Positions 1 to 6,500 of a stretch of 13,152 nucleotides of DNA are shown here, piece after piece. Below the pieces are notes generated by a model. It was not told the DNA's origin, did no database searches, and was given only the letters and a program-made list of their open reading frames with translations. The position numbers were made by a program, and so were the translations under genes. Where the stretch lies: contig JAGHUB010000149.1 in NCBI GenBank assembly GCA_018065025.1, positions 1-13,152 of the forward strand, in the 5' to 3' direction. Positions within the stretch are counted from its first letter, which is position 1. Each line of letters opens with the position of its first letter. The DNA comes from Candidatus Equihabitans merdae (GTDB lineage Bacteria > Bacillota > Clostridia > Lachnospirales > Lachnospiraceae).

Positions 1-2
1 CC

Positions 3-230
3 CGCAAGAAGATTGGAGATTCTTTGCTGGCCGATGACGCTGCTTACGAGGACATGCTTCCTCGAATTGAAATCGACTTCAAGAGTATCCCTCAGGACAG
101 CGATAACGGCATCAGATATATGCGCAATCCTATCCTGAGCTTCTGGTACACACCGGAATTAGCCAATACACGGGAGTGTCTGGAAAAGATGGGCTATGAT
201 CCGGCGAAAATGATAGAAGAAGCGGATTAA
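3..230 (+). CDS. 3' end of an unrecognised protein gene (5' end outside the window)
   Basis: An open frame enters from the left edge and gives the last 75 residues of a protein, ending in TAA at 228-230. A TTG at 24 could be read as a start, but the frame is open upstream of it and no ribosome binding site precedes it, so the gene almost certainly begins outside the window. The visible tail is acidic and rich in aromatic residues (for example RYMRNPILSFWY) and ends in a hydrophilic helix (GYDPAKMIEEAD). It has no signal peptide or membrane segment in the visible part. I do not recognise the family and assign no function. A strong intrinsic terminator follows 12 bases after the stop, so this gene is not in an operon with tadA. 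Confidence 0.7.
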   Translation, partial: RKKIGDSLLADDAAYEDMLPRIEIDFKSIPQDSDNGIRYMRNPILSFWYTPELANTRECLEKMGYDPAKMIEEAD

Positions 231-242
231 GATTAAAGTTTG

Positions 243-273
243 CACACCACTCTTAAATGGGTGGTGTGTTTTT
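243..273 (+). terminator. Rho-independent terminator of the upstream partial gene
   Basis: A 10-bp stem (CACACCACTC pairing with GGGTGGTGTG, one T-G wobble) closes a 6-base loop and is followed directly by TTTTT. It ends transcription of the partial gene and isolates it from the tadA promoter that starts 10 bases later. Confidence 0.92.
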
Positions 274-282
274 CTTGGGCGG

Positions 283-311
283 TTGACGTAGTCCAGCTAA
301 GAATTTATAAT
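283..311 (+). promoter_or_regulatory. Sigma-A type promoter for tadA, predicted near-leaderless
   Basis: TTGACG at 283-288 and a perfect TATAAT at 306-311 are separated by 17 bases. Transcription should start near 317-319, and the tadA ATG is at 320. The mRNA would thus have a leader of about 0-3 bases, which agrees with the lack of any Shine-Dalgarno sequence before this ATG. The start site is inferred from spacing, not measured. Confidence 0.78.
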
Positions 312-319
312 TACCCAAT

Positions 320-778
320 ATGAATACTGACGAGAAATTCATGAAAGCTGCATTACGTGAAGCCCGCAAAGCATCCGCCATTGACGAGGTGCCTATCGGT
401 TGTGTCATCGTTTCGGATGGCAAGATCATTGCTAGAGGTTACAACCGCCGCAACACCGATAAGAATACGCTGGCTCACGCTGAGATCATCGCCATTCGCA
501 AGGCCTGCAAGAAGACAGGTGACTGGCGGCTGGAAGAGTGTACCATGTATATCACATTGGAGCCTTGTCCCATGTGTGCCGGTGCTATCGTTCAGGCCCG
601 TATTCCCAAAGTGGTGGTGGCTTGCATGAATCCTAAGGCGGGCTGCGCCGGATCGGTGGTGGACCTGCTCAAGATGAAGGGCTTCAACCATCAGGTTGAG
701 ACGGTTTACGGTGTATTGGAAGATGAGTGCCGCAGTGAACTGCAGAGCTTCTTCAAACAACTTCGTCAGAAGAAATAG
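320..778 (+). CDS. tadA: tRNA-specific adenosine deaminase TadA
   Basis: TadA deaminates adenosine 34 to inosine in the anticodon of tRNA-Arg(ACG), a zinc-dependent hydrolysis in the cytoplasm that lets this tRNA read several CGN codons. The 152-residue product has the usual family length and the cytidine/deoxycytidylate deaminase fold signature: HAE at residues 53-55 (His zinc ligand, Glu proton shuttle) and PCPMC at 82-86, whose two Cys complete the zinc site. The N-terminal EVPIG and the YNRRN segment are typical of TadA rather than of free-nucleoside deaminases. The start at 320 gives a normal N-terminus; the next ATG at 341 would cut into the first helix and also lacks a clear ribosome binding site. 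tRNA-Ser begins 8 bases after the stop with no terminator between, so the two are probably co-transcribed. Confidence 0.96.
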   Translation: MNTDEKFMKAALREARKASAIDEVPIGCVIVSDGKIIARGYNRRNTDKNTLAHAEIIAIRKACKKTGDWRLEECTMYITLEPCPMCAGAIVQARIPKVVVACMNPKAGCAGSVVDLLKMKGFNHQVETVYGVLEDECRSELQSFFKQLRQKK

Positions 779-786
779 TGTAACCC

Positions 787-874
787 GGAGAGGTATCGAA
801 GTGGTCATAACGAGCCGCACTCGAAATGCGGTCACCGAGTGATCGGTGCGTGGGTTCGAATCCCATCCTCTCCG
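787..874 (+). tRNA. tRNA-Ser, anticodon CGA (reads UCG)
   Basis: The full class II cloverleaf is visible. The acceptor stem is GGAGAGG with CCTCTCC and discriminator G874. The anticodon stem CCGCA/TGCGG (815-819, 827-831) carries loop CTCGAAA with anticodon CGA at 822-824. A long variable arm, CACCGA gtga TCGGTG, and a T arm with TTCGAAT follow. The long variable arm, the G discriminator and the anticodon all say serine. The 3' CCA is not encoded and must be added. It lies 8 bases after tadA with no obvious promoter of its own, so it is probably cut from a tadA-tRNA transcript. Confidence 0.96.
856..873 (+). repeat. tRNA-Ser 3' end copy of an 18-bp direct repeat (possible attachment core, left)
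   Basis: The T-loop, T-stem and acceptor 3' strand of tRNA-Ser (TCGAATCCCATCCTCTCC) recur at 1097-1114 with one mismatch. tRNA 3' ends are classic cores for tyrosine integrases, and a second copy downstream is the usual mark of an integrated element. No integrase is visible between the copies. Confidence 0.6.
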
Positions 875-922
875 TGAAATAATAAGAGCACATCCCTTGT
901 GGGTGTGCTCTTATTATTTCAC
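874..922 (+). terminator. Long hairpin terminator behind tRNA-Ser
   Basis: A 22-bp stem with a single T-G wobble and a 5-base loop (896-900) lies immediately after the tRNA, sharing its discriminator base. The arms are A/T-rich at the base (AAATAATAAG with CTTATTATTT), so it can act in both directions, although there is no pure T run. Pairing can continue outward into the tRNA acceptor strand (about 866-873 with 923-929), giving a still longer inverted repeat. Confidence 0.75.
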
Positions 923-930
923 GGAGGGAT

Positions 931-1096
931 GATCTTCGAATGCTTGCTTCGCAAGCAGACGCTTCGCTAAAGCCTACTCGCAGGTTGCTTCGCATCCTGC
1001 TCGTTTTCCGGCTGCGCCGAACATCGCCTCAAAAACTTGCTGCTTGTGAGCAAGCTCCCCGCAGCTGTTTTTTCGCCGCTGACGGCTTTGCTTCGC
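931..1096. other. Hairpin-rich, GCTTCGC-repeated non-coding stretch
   Basis: This interval between the two copies of the tRNA 3' end holds four GCTTCGC words (946-952, 961-967, 987-993, 1090-1096) and several short hairpins, such as TGCTTGC ttc GCAAGCA at 941-957, CGGC tgc GCCG near 1010 and GCCG ctga CGGC near 1075. An open frame across it (940-1155) has no ribosome binding site and a low-complexity, Arg/Ala/Leu-rich translation, and it runs through both the repeat and a terminator, so I do not call it a gene. The stretch may be a degenerate repeat element or a structured RNA. Confidence 0.4.
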
Positions 1097-1114
1097 TCAA
1101 ATCCCATCCTCTCC
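1097..1114 (+). repeat. Second copy of the tRNA-Ser 3' end (possible attachment core, right)
   Basis: TCAAATCCCATCCTCTCC matches tRNA positions 856-873 at 17 of 18 bases, the change being G to A in the T loop. No tRNA body precedes it, so it is a fragment. It is followed by a small palindrome (CTCCTA GG TAGGAG, 1111-1124) and then a terminator. This arrangement resembles the tRNA-hairpin arrangement at 859-922. Confidence 0.6.
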
Positions 1115-1120
1115 TAGGTA

Positions 1121-1148
1121 GGAGAAGAGCCGAGCTCTTCTCCTTTTT
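1121..1148 (+). terminator. Rho-independent terminator downstream of the duplicated tRNA end
   Basis: GGAGAAGAGC pairs with GCTCTTCTCC across a 3-base loop (10 bp), followed by five T. No protein gene ends here, so it probably backs up termination of the tadA-tRNA transcript or ends an RNA from 931-1114. Confidence 0.85.
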
Positions 1149-1225
1149 ATGTTAGTGGAGGGCCGGGCTTCGAAGCGACTTATTGCCATGAGGGAGGGTA
1201 GGTCTTTCGACGCATTTTTAGTGAA

Positions 1226-1274
1226 TTTGACAAACACACATAATATTGATATAAAAATATGTGCAATTGTCAAA
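1226..1274 (+). promoter_or_regulatory. AbiE promoter embedded in a spaced inverted-repeat operator
   Basis: A promoter with perfect TTGACA (1227-1232), a 17-base spacer and TATAAA (1250-1255) precedes the abiE pair. It lies inside a two-part inverted repeat: TTTGACAA (1226-1233) and CACATA (1237-1242) on the left mirror TATGTG (1258-1263) and TTGTCAAA (1267-1274) on the right, each pair of boxes separated by 3 bases and the whole centred on base 1250. A repressor dimer bound here would cover both -35 and -10. AbiEi antitoxins are known to repress their own promoter through inverted repeats, so this is the likely AbiEi operator. Confidence 0.75.
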
Positions 1275-1297
1275 AGCGGGAAATGGAGGTGATTTCT

Positions 1298-1888
1298 ATG
1301 TATGAATCAGATAGAGAATGGATAATTAACAATGCAGACAATGGTTTGATCACATCTAGAACCATTACTGAGCATGGAATGCACCGCAGTATTCTGAGCG
1401 AAATGGTTAAACAAGGTGAACTTATTCGGTGTTCCCGCGGTATCTATATGTTGGTTGATGAGTGGGAAGATGAGTTTTATCTGCTTCAGCAGAGATACAA
1501 ACGAGGCATTTTTTCTCATGCTACAGCATTGTATTTGTTGGGTTACTCAGAGCGTGTGCCGTTGAGTTTTCATATGACATTTCCGACAAAATACAATTCC
1601 CAATCATTGAAGCAAGAGAACGTTGTTGTTACACGAGTGAACGATAATAATTATGAGTTAGGCGTTTCATCTGTGGCTACGCCGTCTGGAAATCAAGTTC
1701 AGATTTATGATCTGGAACGCAGTCTGTGTGACGTTGTTCGTGGATCCGGAGATGATATTCAAATCATTCAGTTTGCTATGAAAAAATATATTTCTTCAAA
1801 AGAAAGAGATATAAACAAACTGATGCGATACGCTAAGCAACTTCGTGTAGAACCGAAAGTAAGGAAATATGTGGAGGTGCTTTTGTGA
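1298..1888 (+). CDS. abiEi: AbiEi-family antitoxin / transcriptional repressor
   Basis: This 196-residue protein matches the AbiEi layout. An N-terminal winged helix-turn-helix of about 60 residues contains the characteristic GLITSRTITEHGMHR and RCSRGIYML strings, then the FSHATALYLLG segment, and a C-terminal half ends in a basic KxxRKYVE tail. In characterised AbiE systems this protein neutralises the toxin without forming a stable complex (type IV) and represses the operon. I chose ATG 1298 because GGAGG at 1285-1289 sits 8 bases upstream. The in-frame ATG at 1259 lies before the predicted transcription start (about 1262) and inside the operator, so it is unlikely. The stop overlaps the next gene's start, which implies coupled translation. 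The pair is more A/T-rich than tadA or the surface genes, which suggests transfer. Confidence 0.87.
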   Translation: MYESDREWIINNADNGLITSRTITEHGMHRSILSEMVKQGELIRCSRGIYMLVDEWEDEFYLLQQRYKRGIFSHATALYLLGYSERVPLSFHMTFPTKYNSQSLKQENVVVTRVNDNNYELGVSSVATPSGNQVQIYDLERSLCDVVRGSGDDIQIIQFAMKKYISSKERDINKLMRYAKQLRVEPKVRKYVEVLL

Positions 1889-2712
1889 TGAATGATATGA
1901 GTCTAAAAGCGAAGATTCGGAATATCGCTAAAGAGAAAAAGGTATCTGCCCAGGCTGTCCTTCAGAATTACCTTATGCATAGGTTTTTATATCGTTTATC
2001 TCTTACAGAGTATAAAGAAAAATTCGTAATTAAGGGTGGCATGTTAATTGCATCTTTGGTTGGAATTGAACATCGTGCAACCATGGATCTGGATACTACG
2101 CTTAGAAATTTACCTTTAGCAGAAGAATCCATCAAAAAAGCTTTCGAAACCATTTGTTCAGTTCCAAGTGATGATGGTATCACGTATGTCTATGATTCGA
2201 TTGCACCAATTCGAGATGATGACGAGTATGGTGGATATAGAGTTAGTTTTTTTGCTGTATTTGGTAAGATTAATGCACCAATGTCAATGGATGTATCAAC
2301 AGGAGATGTAATTACTCCCGGAGCCCAAAAACATGAATTCTGTGATTTGCTAGAGCATGATAATGTATTTGAATTGTGGTCATATCCAATAGAAACGGTT
2401 CTTGCTGAAAAGGTTGAGACGATTTTGAGCAGAGGAGTAGATAATACTCGCCCCAGAGATTTTTACGATATCTATATGCTTTCAGGATTCGATTATGATC
2501 GGGATACATTTATTGATGCATTTAGGGCAACTGCAGAACATCGGAATAGCCTTGAAAAAATAACTGATGTTGAGGGAATTATTCGGACTATTTCCGAAAG
2601 TAGTGAAATGAATATGAGATGGAAAGCCTATACCAGGCAGATGCCATATGCGGAAGGAATTGAATTTGCAGAAACACTCAGTGCGGTTGAAGAAATCATG
2701 TTTTTTGAATAA
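1888..2712 (+). CDS. abiEii: AbiEii-family nucleotidyltransferase toxin
   Basis: The 274-residue product has the AbiEii/DUF1814 nucleotidyltransferase pattern. KGGMLI at about 49-54 is followed by RATMDLD at 63-69, giving the two metal-binding Asp 67 and 69. A third acidic strand, SMDVSTGD, follows, then a LAEKVETILSR helix and the RPRDFYDIY motif typical of this toxin family. Related toxins (MenT of Mycobacterium tuberculosis) block tRNA charging by adding nucleotides to the tRNA 3' end; whether this one does is inference. GGAGG at 1873-1877 serves two adjacent candidate starts, GTG 1885 (7-base spacer) and ATG 1888 (10-base spacer); ATG overlaps the abiEi stop as TGATG. All catalytic motifs are present and the frame is intact. 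No convincing terminator follows. Confidence 0.88.
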   Translation: MNDMSLKAKIRNIAKEKKVSAQAVLQNYLMHRFLYRLSLTEYKEKFVIKGGMLIASLVGIEHRATMDLDTTLRNLPLAEESIKKAFETICSVPSDDGITYVYDSIAPIRDDDEYGGYRVSFFAVFGKINAPMSMDVSTGDVITPGAQKHEFCDLLEHDNVFELWSYPIETVLAEKVETILSRGVDNTRPRDFYDIYMLSGFDYDRDTFIDAFRATAEHRNSLEKITDVEGIIRTISESSEMNMRWKAYTRQMPYAEGIEFAETLSAVEEIMFFE

Positions 2713-2765
2713 TCTTTTTTGCTTGCTTCACCTCCTAAAAGGTGGGCGAAAATAGGCGCTTTGGG

Positions 2766-2794
2766 TTGACATTGTCTGGTCAAATGACTACTAT
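2766..2794 (+). promoter_or_regulatory. Probable promoter of the riboswitch transcript
   Basis: A perfect TTGACA (2766-2771), 17 bases, then TACTAT (2789-2794). The predicted start near 2801 is about 100 bases ahead of the riboswitch core, which fits a leader RNA. Confidence 0.6.
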
Positions 2795-2896
2795 TCTTGA
2801 TATAAACAAAAAATTAATAAGCGGCTTTTGTGGCACATGTGCGACCCCATCATTTCTGTTTAAACAAGCGTATAACAGTGTATGATCGGACACACA

Positions 2897-3135
2897 TCTT
2901 GGGAGCGGGATAAGTGATTATTCCAGGCTGGACAAGGGAATCGGGTGAGAGTCCCGGACACGAGCAGGACAAGGTCCTGCGGTAGTAGCTGTGAGTGCGG
3001 AGTATCCGCTCTGTGGGTCATGTGCCCATACCGTGAAAACGGGTCATTGGAATTCCTGTAATGGGGAGGAGAGAAGGCGAGCGTGATGCGTTGGAATGAT
3101 TTCCTGAACGCATAAGTCAGAAGACCTACAAGGAG
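2897..3135 (+). promoter_or_regulatory. Cobalamin (B12) riboswitch
   Basis: The conserved pieces of the cobalamin riboswitch occur in the right order. ACAAGGGAATCGGGTGAGAG followed by TCCCGG (from about 2932) is the conserved GGGAAT/GGTG core. GCGGTAGTAGCTGTGAGTGC (about 2979-2998) corresponds to the CCGCnACUGU element. An arm CATTGG ... AATGGG sits before GAGAAGGCGAGC (about 3071-3082), the GGGAAGGC element. A hairpin TGCGTT/AACGCA precedes AAGTCAGAAGACCTAC (about 3113-3128), the closing GAGnCnGnAGACCUGC box. Extra hairpins such as GCAGGAC aag GTCCTGC are variable arms. The aptamer senses adenosyl- or related cobalamins and usually turns off B12 transport or synthesis genes. The boundaries are approximate because I could not define the outer stem with certainty. 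Confidence 0.87.
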
Positions 3136-3211
3136 CATGAATAGCATCATTAGAAGGGATGCCGAGGAGGGCATTCGACTTTTGGTGTTGTTTCATCGTT
3201 ATTCTACCATG

Positions 3212-3240
3212 AAAGCAGAGACTGGATTCTCTGCTTTTTT
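3212..3240 (+). terminator. Terminator downstream of the riboswitch, likely expression platform
   Basis: AGCAGAGA pairs with TCTCTGCT across a 6-base loop, extendable by A-T pairs, and runs into six T. It lies about 80 bases after the aptamer, a usual distance for a riboswitch-controlled terminator. A 7-bp stem (GGATGCC/GGCATTC, about 3157-3176) lies between and could take part in the switch. Confidence 0.85.
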
Positions 3241-3365
3241 ATTTCTCGGACTGGTTTGTCGTCGGAGTATCTGTCGGATAACGGCTATCTGTCACAAGGA
3301 CTCGCATGATCAGAAGAGGAATCAAAAACATGTTGACAGGTAGAGCTGCATCAATCAGCATTTAT

Positions 3366-3389
3366 ACGCACGCACGCACGCACGCACGC
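3366..3389. repeat. ACGC microsatellite, six perfect copies
   Basis: Six uninterrupted copies of the tetranucleotide ACGC lie in the non-coding leader between the two terminators. Such tracts change length by slippage. No promoter elements are placed so that the repeat would set their spacing, so its effect is unknown. Confidence 0.95.
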
Positions 3390-3435
3390 TATAGCCGTAG
3401 TCGGCTTTATTTGTCATCTTAATAATCAGTTTATG

Positions 3436-3490
3436 AAAAGGACATAGTTCCGTCTCCAAAAGGAGAGGGAGCTGTGTCCTTTTATTTTCT
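3436..3490 (+). terminator. Very strong bidirectional terminator ahead of the first surface gene
   Basis: AAAAGGACATAGTTCC pairs with GGGAGCTGTGTCCTTTT, continuing after one mismatch into TCTCC/GGAGA around an AAAA loop: about 20 pairs, A-run before and T-rich TTTTATTTTCTT after. It would stop transcripts coming from the riboswitch before they reach the surface gene unless termination is relieved. Confidence 0.88.
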
Positions 3491-3495
3491 TATTC

Positions 3496-3545
3496 TTTAT
3501 CTGGCAACGTTGAATAAATAGTATCTTTAACTGTTTTATACAGTT
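3496..3545 (+). promoter_or_regulatory. Tentative promoter region of the first surface gene
   Basis: The A/T-rich stretch after the terminator has only weak matches: TTTATC (3496-3501), 17 bases, TAGTAT (3519-3524), and alternatively TTGAAT at 3510-3515 with a poorly spaced TTTATA. A short dyad AACTGT tttat ACAGTT (3529-3545) lies 27 bases before the start codon and could be an operator or a leader hairpin. Confidence 0.35.
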
Positions 3546-3572
3546 GAAAATAAGAAGAAAAGGAGAATAAAA

Positions 3573-6500
3573 ATGAAGAAACTAAGTAAACGAATCATAA
3601 GCACTTTATTGACGCTTGTCATGTGCTTGACATTGATTCCGGTTTCCGTAGCGGCTGAAACAACTGAGTATACAGCATCAGCGGAACACATTGCTATCAA
3701 GTACACAGCAAGCTCAGAAGGCGTGCTGACACCGCTTGAAAGTTTTGAGGACGCTTATGAGGATCCCGGTAGAGCATATATTCTGTCTCTTCCGGAAGGT
3801 GCCGTTGTCACGAGTTGTTTTGTACCGGACGATGATCAGTGTGACCTTCATTACTTTTGGGCTTTTGATAATACACACGATAGTACAGAATATTTTACGG
3901 AAGAACTTGAATTTGGTGAGGACGTAGGTGATTTTATCAATGATGAATTTGTAAACATTTATAATACACAGCCTGAATCTGACCCATACTATTGGTTTGG
4001 TGATTATATTTCTGTGACAGGTACGATTCCGACAGATAACGTTAAGGGGTTTGTCATTTGTTGTATGCAGGCTGATGATCCTTATGACACTACCTGCATT
4101 TTTGTACAGATATTCGATCAGTCGGTGTCAGGCGTACCTCAGAGTGTTAAAGATGTAATCGCTAAGATCAAGGCGCTGGGAACTATCACTCTTGAAAGCG
4201 GTGATGCTATAGCGGAAGCACGTGCTGCATATGATCAGTTAACAGCCGAAGAGAAAGCCATGATTTCTGCAGGAATGCTTCAGACTTTAACAGATGCTGA
4301 AACAACCTATGCAGCCCTCGTGGAAGCTGATCGTATTGAAAAAGAAAAACAGGCCGCCGATAAAGCTGCAGCTGATGCTGTCATTGAAAAGATCAATGCC
4401 ATCGGCGAAGTTACTCTTGAAAGCGGTGATGCTATCGCAGCTGCCCGTGAAGCCTATGATGCTCTGACAGCTGATCAGAAAGCTCTTATATCTGCAGATA
4501 TTCTGAAGACTCTCACAGATGCTGAAATGGCATATGCTATTGCTGTTGAAAAGTCTTCACCAATTTATGAGTATTACAAAGACTATAACTTCACAAGCGT
4601 TTCCTATGAAGCAGATGGCAAGGTCAAATATCTTGTTGATATTGATACACAGGATGCTTCCTTCTATTCATGGGGTGCATTGACAACTATTCCGCGTTAT
4701 GTTGTCACCGTTCCGGAGGGTGTAGAGACAGTATGGGTCACTTATCCGGCAAGAGTGAAGGATGGCCTTAAGCTGACAGGCAACCAGCAGATCGTTAGCT
4801 ATAAGGGTGATCATGGCGAAGATAAATGGCCGGCAGGTTACGGCTATTATACAGTTCCCTACAATGTCCGTAACAACGATGATGGTTCCCTCAGTGTAGG
4901 TGTGTCTGCAGAGAGTTACTTACAGCAGAAGAGAGCTCTTGTCGTTAAGTCCGGCGACTGGGGTGATCCCCTTGAATGCTTTGAACTGGTAGTCGGTACA
5001 CCCACAGATATCTTCCCGGCTGAGACTGTTATGGATATGATCGAAGCCCTTCCCTCCGTTGATGAAGTCAAACTGGAAGACAAGGATGCTATCGAAGCTG
5101 CCCGTGCTGCTTATGAAGCTCTGACAGACGAACAGAAGGCAGACGTAACAGATGAAGCGCTTGCCGCTCTTGAAGCTGTAGAGAAAGCTCTTGCTGATCT
5201 TATCGCTAAAACACCTGTACTTACTTATCGTCTCAATGACGAAGTAAAGACTGCCGAATTAACAGAAATCGGTACCTGGACACCTACCAGTAAGTATCCA
5301 AACAGTAAAGTTTATCTTGCATCACTGCCCTATGGTGCTGATGTTGAATCCTATGCAGTTGGCAATTACAGTGGATTATCTCCTATGGTTTATGGTCTCG
5401 ATGAGTATAACGTGAATACAACAGAGGCTTTAACCGATAGTAATAATTTCGTGCAAGATGAAGAGTTTATCGGCATTGGACTGACTGATTCAAATGCGTA
5501 TGAAAGGATTGTTTTAAAAAAGTTGGATGACGCCGAAGGAACAATGGCACTGATTCCGACATCCAATGTTACAGGATATGGTCTCAGAATTTCCGGGCTT
5601 TCAGAAATTAAAATAGCACCTCTCATTATTGTTCAGATATCTACGATACCTGCCGGTGCTACAGAGGCCGTAGTAGATGTGATGACCCAGATTAGAGCTC
5701 TTGGTGCAATTACGATTGAAAGCGGTGATGCTATTGCGGCTGCCCGTACAGCTTACGACCAGTTAACAGATGAAGAGAAATCTATGATTTCTGAAAAGCT
5801 TCTTAAGGCCTTAGAAGCTGCAGAATCAACTTATGCAAAACTTGTTGCTGATAAAGCTGCAGCTGATGCCGTCATTGAAAAGATCAATGCCATCGGCGAA
5901 GTTACTCTTGAAAGCGGTGATGCTATCACAGCTGCTCGTGAAGCCTATGACGCCCTGACAAATGATCAGAAGTCACTTATCCCCGCAGAAACAGTGAAAG
6001 TCCTGACAGACGCGGAAGAGGCTTATATTATTGCTGTTGAGATGTCTTCACCGGTCTATGAATATTATAAGGACTACGACTTTGCAAGCGTTTCCTATGA
6101 GGCAGATGGCAAGGTCAAATATCTGGTAGATATTGATACTCAGGAAGCCACTTTCACCAGTTGGGGCGAAAAGATAACTATCCCGCGTTATATTGTCACT
6201 GTTCCGGAAGGTGTTGAGAATGTATGGGTCACCTATCCTGCAAGAGTAAAAGCAGATCTTAGACTGACAGGTAATGAGCGAATGGTCAGTTATAAGGCTG
6301 ATAATGGCGACGATAAATGGCCGGCTAGTTACGGCTACCGCGTAGTTCCCTGGACTCTTCGCGACAATGATGACGGCTCTCTCAGTGTAGGTGTATCTGC
6401 AGAGGGTTACTTACAGCAGAAGAGAGCTCTTGTCGTCACATACGGCGAATGGGGTGATCCTCTGGAATGCTTCGAACTGGTAGTTGGTACACCCACAGAT

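Larger units (their letters stand above)
2713..3572. other. 860-base intergenic region with a riboswitch but no supported protein gene
   Basis: From left to right it contains a promoter (2766-2794), a GCACATGTGC palindrome (2833-2842), a cobalamin riboswitch, a terminator (3212-3240), an unexplained stretch (3241-3365), an ACGC microsatellite, a short GCCG tagt CGGC hairpin followed by a T-rich run (3393-3412) and a second strong terminator (3436-3490). An open frame at 3137-3343 starts 1 base after an AAGGAG word and runs through the first terminator; I do not regard it as a gene. The spacing suggests that a riboswitch-controlled gene may have been lost, or that the RNA acts on the distant surface genes. 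Confidence 0.7.

Noticed and set aside
353..835. 160-residue minus-strand open frame opposite tadA
   Set aside because: It is the antisense of a well-supported gene and of tRNA-Ser, with no ribosome binding site and no recognisable motif.
940..1155. 71-residue open frame after tRNA-Ser
   Set aside because: It has no ribosome binding site, crosses the duplicated tRNA end and the terminator at 1121-1148, and its translation is a biased Arg/Leu/Ala mix produced by the GCTTCGC repeats.
1259..1297. Upstream in-frame ATG for abiEi
   Set aside because: It precedes the predicted transcription start and lies in the operator; ATG 1298 has a well-spaced GGAGG.
2713..2765. Hairpin CACCT cctaaa AGGTG after abiEii as a terminator
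   Set aside because: The stem is only about 5-6 bp and no T run follows in either direction, so termination there is not supported.
3137..3343. 68-residue open frame directly after the riboswitch
   Set aside because: The ATG is only 1 base from AAGGAG, the frame runs through the terminator hairpin, and the translation shows no domain or signal. I treat it as chance.
3573..3660. Lipoprotein signal (Cys18) in the first surface protein
   Set aside because: The residues before Cys18 are LVM, not a lipobox, and an AxA-like cleavage site follows at residues 26-28.
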